From Roridomyces roridus (lineage: Eukaryota; Basidiomycota; Agaricomycetes; Agaricales; Mycenaceae), in assembly GCA_029378245.1 (NCBI GenBank), contig JARKIF010000007.1, forward strand, positions 2,666,001 to 2,730,000: a stretch of DNA of 64,000 nt. Direction: 5' to 3'. A model generated the notes under the pieces. That model saw only the letters and a program-made list of their open reading frames with translations. It ran no database searches and was not told the origin of the DNA. A program made the position numbers and the translations under genes. Of the stretch, positions 55,240-64,000 are shown in pieces; the first letter of the stretch is position 1; every line of letters starts with the position of its first letter.

Positions 55240-56721
55240 AATTCTGTGCGCTTGCCCTAGGGCCCCAAGGTCCCGCAGACACTGTCCGTCGATGGCCGTT
55301 ATAAGTGTAATGCCGCATTTCTTCGGCGTCTAGGACCGGCCCTTCTTCTTCTTTCTGATGCAGGTTACCATCTATCTGTCCTTCTCCTTCGAAAGGCTCT
55401 TATCCTCGTTGATCGCAGAGCGATTGGGGCCGCAAAAAAGCATGGATGATTCAAGACTGGGAGAACCGATGTGCCTTTGTCAGCCAATCTGGCCAATCAT
55501 GGCAGTAAGTTTGCAGATGTCGGTCGTGATGCAATGCCAAACTAATCTTGAAATTGAAAGCGTGAGACCCCCGGCGACATGCCTGCATTGACACCTCGGT
55601 TCATTGAACTGATCTCGCCTAGGTTGAACTGCAAATCAGGAACAATGGAATGGTGCCTGGGCGCCGGATTTTCCTGGCATTCACGACTACGTGGCCGCAT
55701 TTTGCTTTGCGTGAAACAGGCTCCAATTATAGTTCCCGACCAAGTGCCTCTTTCTGATTGTTATCCCAGTCGCCGCTGAATTTCGTTCAAAAGCCGGCGA
55801 TGATCCGGGAAAATACATTGAATGTTGAAATGATGAACTGTCACCTGGCTGATCTCCAAATGGCACAATGTTGTGAAGGCTGAAATTTGAATCGTGATGC
55901 TGTTAGCAGTCGTTAACCACGGTACTGCCTCACCGAAAAGAGCATTCCCATACCCTGCAGAGCATATGGGTGCGTAGGGTGTGAGAAAATTAGTACCCGC
56001 CCCGCTCACTTGAATCAGCGACCGGTCACCTCCCGAAGCCTTGACTTTGTTGCCCGTAGGCCTCTTGAAAAGGATACGCATTTGCTCCAATTTCATCGAA
56101 GATCTTACGGAAAAGCCTCGAGTGTTGCGGGGAATCCCTGCCAGTGATTTATTGAAAGAAGTAAGCTCGGCATGCCGCATACGTGTGAATGAAATATTCC
56201 CACTCCATCTGATCGGTCACAGGGGAGAGAAGAAGCCACAGTGAACAGCCGGTGCGGTTAAGAGGCTGAACGAGATCTGCGTCGGTTTCATCAGGGGAAG
56301 AGTGATGGATCAAATTGCCAATCATACCGGCACTCGTCGGCTTGGCGGTGGCTGGCTACTCACGATCAGGCTCTCCTCGAACATAGATTTGGCCGGAAGG
56401 GTTGGGGTCATCTCTCAACAACACCCAATCTTAAACTCTATACTGATGGGATGTGCCGATGCCGTCGATGTTATCATTGATATCCCATCAGCATGGCGGT
56501 TGATATCACGGGCCCACCCAACTACCCAACTCAAATCCCGTGAGCCTGCGCCTGCCCCCACCTTCCGTTCTGTGAGACTCTGATACTGGGCATGGCCGAG
56601 ATCAAATCACCTTTTTAAGCCATGCCGACCGAAAGGTCCATTTGTATTTGTCACAGCCTGAAGTGTCATTCGAATTCAACGAAATACTACATTATCTAAA
56701 TAGCAATACGCGGCGCGGGAC
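55240..56721. other. intergenic, nothing recognised
   Basis: About 1.5 kb. A 139-codon minus-strand frame at 55761-56180 has no recognisable domain. No repeat or RNA gene seen. Confidence 0.4.
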
Positions 56722-59201
56722 TTAATGATCTCCAGAAATATGACCGTGATCGGGTTCAGGCATCACCCAACGCGCTGGAATCCGATAGAAGGCGTACTTG
56801 GATTGTCCAGCAAGCTCGCACTCTGATTCACTCGCAGGATCCGGCTGCGCCTCCAACAACGACACGGGCGTGCCCTTCGGATGCAGAAGAAGCCGTGAAA
56901 GACGATCCGAGGGCCCAAGTGAACCGTCGAGATGCTTGATGAACGTACACGCAAACGCGGCCCAAGGAAAATCGCCCTCGGATTTGCGGCTCAGCTTGTG
57001 GCAGATCTTGTCGTTCCACTTCAAGCCGGGACGATTGTCGAGCTCGTGGTCCAGAAACTCCTCGATGTCTTTGAGGTTGGACTTGCTGTCCACGAGTTGG
57101 TCCATTGTACACCAAGCGACGTCTTCCTGCGCTTCGAAAGCATTGCGGATGTCGGTGTCAGGTCGGGTGGTGATGAGGATGCGGAAATTGTGCGGAAGTT
57201 CGCGAGTGCGTGAAGAAAGAATGGAGATGAGCGAATCTCTGGCCTCCTGGTCCTGAACGGTGTCCAACCCGTCGATGACGATGATCACAGGTCCAAAGTA
57301 AACGGACGAGGGATCCCCCGCGGGCTTGAGAATGAACTCTTCCCACTGTTGGCGGATACACCCCGTCCTGCGCAGCGCTCGCTGAGGGAGTACGCGCGTC
57401 AAGGCGTCTCGCCAGCCCGATTCCAAATCGGCGAGGTCCCTCGTAATGGTGCTGAACAGCTTGTCCGCGCTGCGCTGTGGGTTCCCGCCAGAGAAGAAGA
57501 ATGACGATCCGAGTCGACGCAGCTCGTCAAATCGGCGCGCAATGGTGTGAGCAATAGCAGATTTTCCGGTGCCAGGAGCGCCGCTCAGGATGAGCACTCG
57601 CGGTTTGTCGGAGCTGCTGTCGTTCGCCCACGCGAAGATGTGTTCGAGGGCGGCCTCGCGGGTCCCGGTGATACATTGCTTCCCCAGGTCGAACCGCGCG
57701 CCGAAACCGTATGGCAAATCGTCGAGTTGGCTGTTGGCCGCTGGACAGTGGTTCAGTGCCCGAATGGCTAACAACAAAAGAAACTCACCGATCCGATCGA
57801 TCTGCTCAGCGATTCTCAACACAATGAGATCGGTCTGAAGCGCGGCTTCGTCGAGAAAGGCTTGCTTCAGTTCTCGGAACTTCTTCTTGTATTCCGCGAT
57901 TTTCTCGTTCATCGCAGAGCCCGAGAAAACGCCCGTACCGGCACGAACCACTGCAAGGAATGTGAGATGCGGCACTTGAAATCCAGGGATTACTCACCAA
58001 AACTCTTTTGCTTGGTATAGTCGCGGATGAAGTACGCGCACTCGGTAGTTTGCAACATGAGACACCTGATCGTTCTCTCGTGTTTATCAAGATCCTTCAG
58101 ATCTTTGACGAACAAGAACACGTCCGAGGCGACGACGATGAGCTCCCGCAGGTTCTTGTCTCGCTCCTTCTGCTCTACGGCGACCTAACCAGAACATAAG
58201 CCCAGGCAAGCCGCGTGATCCAAGTTACGTACCGTGTGTGCCATAGTCAACACGCTGTAAGCCATCTTCGCGTAGGGATTAATCTGCTCGGTAGATGTGA
58301 GACGACGACTCCCACAGGTAAATCCAATCTACGCACCTCCGAGAACTTGCCAACCACCTTTGCGAAGGAATCGGCATATTTGAGCAGCGTGTCAAAGGAT
58401 TCTGAGAGGTCTTCCACTGTGCCTACATCCAGGAGATCGTCTCGTGGTTCTTCATCCTTGCGCGACCCGGAATTGAGTAGGACAGGCACCACCCCTGCTC
58501 GCATGGCGCTTCGGAGACCTCCAGCAACTCCGACATCAGCGGAGGGCATTTTCGCGTAGGGGGCGGCCGGTCGACGGGCCTGAGCGCACGGTGCATCGGA
58601 AGGTAGCAGTTCGATGCGGTACTTGATGTGCGTTGCCAACGCGCCATGTTGGTCGACAACGGCTCGTCTGAGCGCTACGGTCGATATATTAGCAAGAGAT
58701 GAGGGGGAGAGGGCAAGTACATGGACGAACGGCCAGGATTTCGGATGCTGGGATCAATCGTCTCATCGTACCACCCCTCGATGGTATCCTCTCTCCTGCG
58801 ATGCGTTGCCACCAGCGCAAAATGGAGCATTGAACCCGGCGCTGCGTCTCTGACCGTTGTATCAGCCTCACCTAAAACGCGGCCGAGCATCATTCACACA
58901 CATATGGAGATCCCGGTCCCAAGCGACAGCCCCGGCGTTCGCAATGGCAACGCAGGTGCTATCGCCCTCCCCATCGTCGGCTGTAACTCGCAGGAAAAAT
59001 CTCCCAGTGCGAAATCTCACGATGGGTACGTGGTCGGCACAAAGGTCTGGGAGAAATGAATGAGCAAATGAAAAGGGACTGTGAGCGGTCTAGGATGTAC
59101 TAGATATGCGAAGCTTGATCGTTTTAGTGAGCACGCTGATATGATCGGGTCAGCCAGGGCAATGCGGAGGCAAGGGAGACTTGCAGTTTCGTGGGAGCCA
59201 T
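56722..59201 (-). CDS. C2-helical-NACHT STAND-type NTPase lacking a repeat domain
   Basis: Proposed start MAPTKLQVSLASALPWL at 59201. Spliced exons give a C2-like beta domain (VRFRTGRFFLRVTADDGEGD, AVAWDRDLHM, then SMLHFALVATHRRREDTIEG). A helical region follows (SESFDTLLKYADSFAKVVGK, HPYAKMAYSVLTMAH, RDKNLRELIVVASDVFLFVK). The NACHT domain lies in the last exons: ITGTREAALEHIFAW, Walker A GAPGTGKSAIA, SFFFSGGNP, Walker B VIIVIDGLD, ILITTRPDTDI and GDFPWAAFACTFI. The frame stops at 56722 soon after LLLHPKGTPVS, with no WD40, ankyrin or TPR repeats downstream, which most fungal relatives have. Such proteins act in fungal non-self recognition and programmed cell death. C2 could target membranes. 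5' exon joins are less certain than the NACHT exon. Confidence 0.75.
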
Positions 59202-61123
59202 AGTGAGCGGAAGAAGTCGAGCAGTTTGCCGCGTCTGGAACTCGAGAGAGGCTTTTGTACTGTCGACAAGCGCCCGAGTGAAACCTCCGTTCGGGCAAGG
59301 GGCAGGCGAGGTCCGCGCAGCTAGCGCACGGAATGGACGCCTAGTCCGGTGACAGTTACAGCGTCCAATCCTTGGGAAGAGTGCATCTGCGACAAGCCCA
59401 TAACCCGGGCGTAATCTGACCGCAAAGCCACGCCACCGCGGCAAGGGAGAGGATGGACGTCGTCGTATCTGCTAGGAAACACGTGTTGGACACGAGGATT
59501 AGACGTGATATGGGCGTTTAAAAGAGACTGCTGACCTCGCTCTGAGAAGAGTGACGTAGGATAGCTAATGCAGGCCAGCCCGGCGGGTAGGGCAACGGAG
59601 GGTGTACTGCGATAATCTTAGTTTCATAGTTCTTGTGACCTCGAGATGTCGGCATCACGGAGGATTTCGTTCATCGGTGAGAGGAAAGGTGTGCAATTTC
59701 GGCGGACAAGATGCATGGAGGACGCAAGCAGTCATTGAGGTATTGAATGGTTAGTGAAGGTACCACCGGTCACTGAAACCCCACTTGGGCTAGGGGAAAG
59801 GTGCCGGCGCTGGAATAGGTGCCGTGGCATCAACATCCGATATTCGAGACGAGACCACTACGCGGATGTTCCCACCTCAAGTTCGCCGTGATTTCCACTC
59901 TCAAGCGCCTCGTAGTTTGCTCGTAGTTGTGTCGTAGGCCTGGTATGAGCGGCGTCAATTTCTTGTCGGCTGACGCGGGACCAAGAGTGCGGAAGCCCAC
60001 AGAGCATCAGAGCAGTACTCATGGAAAGGATACGGATAGGAGGCAAGACACAGGTTCAATGGGACCGAGTCTGCTCAAGCAGAGATGGTGGCAAGATGGT
60101 GGTACGGAGCAAGCGGAGTCGGCAATCAGATACCAAACAATCGGAAATGATCCGGATACTAGCTGAGAAAGGCATCGCCAAAACATCGCCTTTGTTCCGG
60201 TACCACCGTAGTCTCTCTCGACAGACTTAATGGCTTCGTCACCTCGCGAACATCCAAGACGGGCCCCGTCTGCGTCTGCCTCAGCCATCTCTTGGATGCT
60301 CGTCCGAATGCTCTATCCTTCCATGTCAGTGTCGCCAAATTCAGGCACATCCTGCGAACCCAGTCCTCGGTCCTCCGACACGTGCAAAACCTCAGGTTGG
60401 TTCTCCCCGACACGCGGGAAACCGGCATGATCCTCTCAAGTCCAGAGGCGCTCCGTGATGATGTCGTTGGCAGTGGAGGTTCGCACACACGATTGGCAGC
60501 ACGGGATTCTGTATGTGGTCAACCAAAGAATGGAATAGCTATACTGATTATGCGATCCATTCAGTCTATGCGCAACAGCCATTCTAATTTCTATGGGGAC
60601 TGACCCACCTAGTCTCTCTTACATACCTTCGACGCTCCGTACCATGGGCTTCGGATAGAATCAATGTGGATGTCCAAGATTTAGATTTGGGCAATTCCCT
60701 TCCGCCGTAAGTATACTCGGCCGCCTGGACAGCACGTCGGGTTCAAAGTCTAGCACAGTCTTGGCACAGTCTGCATCGCCTATCAATCAATTGGGCCTGA
60801 CCCATTCGGCGTTCTCGCAGGTGAGAAGGTTGAAGTCACGGGCCGTCGGTCATCCCGCTCCGGCTGCTAGCTGCGGCCCGCGGATGCACACCGGGAAAAT
60901 TGGCGTGGGACGAGAAATCAGCCCTGTGAGTAAATTCATACATGGTGTCGGTCCCGGCGGCCTGTTATCTGCTCTACAAGCATGCGGTAGTGGATTCCCG
61001 GCGTCCGATTGTGTGAGCAGGTCAAATCTCCGAAGTCGTTCGTTCGGAGCGGTTGATAATACATACATACATTCATCTCTGTGTCGTTGCGCCCTGCCCA
61101 ACCCACTGCTCCACCTAAAATAA
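59202..61123. other. intergenic with a possible gene fragment
   Basis: Mostly nothing recognisable. On the plus strand at about 60235-60520 a short frame reads ALSFHVSVAKFRHILRTQ and HVQNLRLVLPDTRE, which faintly resembles the leucine-rich part of mushroom F-box-like proteins. It has no start or end I can defend. Confidence 0.25.
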
Positions 61124-62861
61124 TCATACATCCCCACCAGGACCAAACGACGTGGCCCACGCCGACCCATCTCGATAATGTGTGAACTTGTAAGATGCCG
61201 GCACCTGGATTTGCGCCCTTCGAGGCGAGCTGGGTGGGGATGGATACGAACCAATGCCATCTGATTCCGACGAGTAGTAATTGGAGTTGACGGCGTTGGC
61301 GTTGGAAGAAGAAAGATGGATGTTCCCGACGTCGGCCACGTGGTGCAGGTTGAGCATGAGGCGGCACATCATCGTAACGCAAATTCTGAGTGAGTGTAAA
61401 GTCTCAGCTGGGAACCGCTGGGGGTACACAAGAGGACGAACGTAGCTGTGAACCAGGAAAGACTGGAGGAAATCCACATCTATTTCGGTTGGCTGAATAC
61501 GAGTTTCTCAACCGGAAAGAGGGCGGAGATGGGACTAACGTTGCCGTACTACATATTGAGATGAGTTCAATCTCGACAAAGACAAAAAGACGAGAACTCC
61601 ACGCACGTAGTACATCAATATATTCGCCAGGTTCGCCAGAGCCATGACACTGCAATCATTCCTTAGTTGTTGCGTTTAATTTCTTTCAAGACGACCATTC
61701 ACATAAAATAAAACGCCCCTGGATGGAGTTGCAGAGTGACTATGAGACATGAGGCAGGAACACGCACCGTCCTTTACGATCGTATTGAGTATCGATCCAC
61801 GGAGACGCAGCGGTTGGCGCCAGGCACGAAGGACGATCAGAGCAAATGCGATAATGTCGCAGGCTCCTCTGCAGGAACGGGGAAAGGTCAATTGTGCGCG
61901 AAGAAGAGGGACAGAGACGTACTGAGCTTCCCAGGCTTCAGCGAAACCTATTTCCAAAACCAAAAGGTCAAACTAGCAAAGGGTCAAGTCGAAGGCTAGT
62001 CACTTACGAACGGAGCTTTGTAAAGAGTCCATTGTCAACATGGGAACATGGGGAGTGGAAAAGACTGACTTGTGTTTCGTGAGAGGGAACCCGCATCCTG
62101 CGAGTTGAGCGATAATTTCCAGTCCTTGTTTATCGCTTTGCGACAGGCCTGTTTCGCCCGTCATCGAGCGCTGCCACAGAAAATCAGGATTAAATACGGG
62201 CATTTAGAGGGGGTCCACGCACGATGGCAAAGAAGAGCGCAGTAAACGCCATGCAGAAGAGGACACCGAGTATGATCCTGCTGTAGTTGTAGATCGCGTA
62301 GAGGCGCACGCCGAGGACAACTACGGGCAGCGATTAGCATGGAGCATAGGCTTTTGTCTGACCGACTTACTGTTGACCAATACGCATTGGAAGATGAGGA
62401 GCGCGACCCTGGTGAGGCCGACGCCGATGCACTTCTATACAAGTTGGCATCAGAATCTTAACAGTCGGCGGCGAGCAGAGAACCGAAACTCACCTGGGCT
62501 GGTATTTCAAGGTACCCCAACAGCATCAAGGTAAGCGTGCACAGCAGAGGCGTGTATCGAAGGATCATAAAGAAGAAGAAACTGAGTCGTTTGGGCCCGC
62601 GCCAGATGTATCTGACCTCGAGGTCGAGCGTGAGGAGATGGTCGTACAGTAGAATTACTGCCAGCGGTGTCTCGATATGATGCATGCCAGAGAAGAGAAA
62701 TATGCGCACCAAGAGGGACGTAGACCCAGCTATCTGTGAACCTGCTAGATAGTGGATGCAGTTGAGAAGTGTGTTGCATGTACGAGCAGGATGTGTGCAG
62801 CTCACCGTCCCCAAAAGAACTCGGTCAACGCGGACTCGATGCTGGACTGGTCCGGGTCCAT
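61124..62861 (-). CDS. DUF6533 integral membrane protein
   Basis: Proposed start MDPDQSSIESALTEFFWG at 62861. After an intron comes the DUF6533 signature HIETPLAVILLYDHLLTLDL, then EVRYIWRGPKRLSFFFF and MILRYTPLL. Further exons provide TM segments KCIGVGLTRVALLIFQCVLV, VVLGVRLYAIYNYSRIILGV and LFCMAFTALFFAI, then an AEAWEA exon, DIIAFALIVLRAWRQPL, VMALANLANILMYY, and a last exon TMMCRLMLNLHHVADVG followed by a Ser-rich cytosolic tail ending SFGPGGDV at 61124. Seven helices are likely. This family is expanded in Agaricomycetes and its function is unknown. Exon joins between 61650 and 62220 are uncertain. Confidence 0.75.
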
Positions 62862-64000
62862 GAGGCAGGAGGGGGAAGGCGCTGAAGGAGAGTATCCAGA
62901 CTTCCGTCGTCTTTATTTCGTTCCCATAAGCAGTCGGCCCTCGTGGCACCAGGCCGGAACGTCACGCGCCAGATATACTAATATTGTCTTTCACACCCGC
63001 TTTCTGGGAGTAGTCCGAGCGATGCCTCGTCATGTGTGTCGGTGAGAGTCCATTGGACAGAAACGGCGGCCGATTTTAGTCTGTTTCGCGGAGCAGTGTC
63101 TTCCCTCCAATCAGCTTGCGGGCTTTTCAGTCGGCCGGGGAGATTCAGATACCGGGCTGGATGAGCAGAGGGCCAAGGGCCAAGGCTCTGATCGAGGTCG
63201 ATTGTATTACTGTTGGGAACAAGGGGACGTTCTAGGGGAAACGAGGAATGGCCGAAAAGCAGGATGCTCATGATTTCCGACACTCCGGCTGTTGCGAGCA
63301 GCGGAGAAAAGCGGTCGGTGGGAGTCGAGACGGAGGGAAGGAGAAAGAAGCGCTGTCAATCAAATTGTTGTTTTTTCTGTCAGGTGACCACAGACCAACA
63401 GATTGCGGATGATTTAATTTTATGCCATTGCCAGGCGGCTTCCCCGCTCGAGAAGCCTGGGAGGTGGGAACGGTGGCCGCCGATGGCTTATCAAGTCGCC
63501 GACGCCTGAGGTGGCCGAGGAAAGGAGGACGCAATGTCGCGGTCGTGCCCAAGTCGTGCCCCGAAATCGCGCCTTGGCATTATCAATGATAGCAGTCATA
63601 AAAAAGCTCGGCAATCCATCGGCACGGTGCGGCAGGACATTAGAGCCATCCAAGTAGCGAAATTATAATGACTCGTTCGACAGAGAGGAGTGTATTCGTA
63701 TTGAATCGAATGTGCTGTGGCGGTTGAAACACTTGATAATGCTTCCAATCTGCAAGACCTTCGTCAGAACGACTTGGTCCAGGCACTCAAAAGCCGTGTT
63801 CCCTCGCGTTCCTGTCAGGTTTTCATTGATGACTTGTGTCGGTGAGTTGCTCATCTACATTGTGTGCTTCCATCCCCGCGGCTAACTGGATCAGAACTTG
63901 GCTGTCTGTTGTCAGGGGATTGAGTAGATGAACCACTACGCGCGACGCGCTGAACGAATATTCTTGACGCGTATTGACTTCTGACGCTTAGAGAGAAATT
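62862..64000. other. intergenic to window end, nothing recognised
   Basis: Upstream of the DUF6533 gene. A short minus-strand frame at 63663-63854 (MSNSPTQVINENLTG) has no recognisable domain. No repeat seen. Confidence 0.4.

Overview
This window looks like nuclear DNA of an Agaricomycete (mushroom-forming basidiomycete), probably a wood or litter decayer. Genes are cut by many short GT..AG introns of about 45-60 nt. The contents are typical of that group: class II (lignin-peroxidase superfamily) haem peroxidases, GMC oxidoreductases, a berberine-bridge-like oxidase, DUF6699 and DUF6533 proteins, a Zn2Cys6 regulator, a NACHT NTPase, a seven-helix receptor and small secreted cysteine-rich proteins. 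The species cannot be named from what I see. Gene models were spliced by eye; exon joins rest on frame, splice consensus and family resemblance.

Layout. Region 1 (1-28.8 kb) is a rearranged oxidative locus. It holds three minus-strand GMC copies (a deleted remnant at 1-1075, an apparently complete gene at 5343-8073, and a copy lacking its C-terminus at 18115-20494). It also holds a peroxidase 3' fragment (4413-4743), an internally deleted berberine-bridge-like oxidase (21116-22606) and two convergent, apparently intact class II peroxidases (24632-26135 plus, 27236-28759 minus). A 93-bp minisatellite (9556-10275) lies between GMC copies. An intact Ty1-copia retrotransposon (11332-16111) with identical 181-bp LTRs and a 5-bp target duplication sits beside it. 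Region 2 (31.7-35.9 kb) has a DUF6699 gene and a 14-exon Zn2Cys6 regulator with two micro-exons. Region 3 (36.2-46.3 kb) holds four members of a secreted protein family with a conserved Lys-Arg-Gln processing site, three of them a tandem array of about 1.7 kb period, plus a Ser/Pro-rich conserved protein and a 58-aa protein. Region 4 (47.8-62.9 kb, all minus strand) has a seven-helix receptor broken by a Mutator-like MITE with a 9-bp target duplication, a RING protein with a duplicated Cys/His module, a coiled-coil protein, a C2-NACHT protein without a repeat domain, and a DUF6533 membrane protein.

How the parts may work together (inference). GMC oxidases can produce H2O2 and class II peroxidases consume it, so region 1 resembles a peroxide-producing and peroxide-using neighbourhood that has been eroded by deletion and transposition. 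However, the GMC proteins start directly at the FAD-binding fold without a signal peptide, while the peroxidases are secreted. The regulator, receptor, NACHT protein and secreted proteins look like sensing, self-recognition and interaction functions rather than parts of one pathway.
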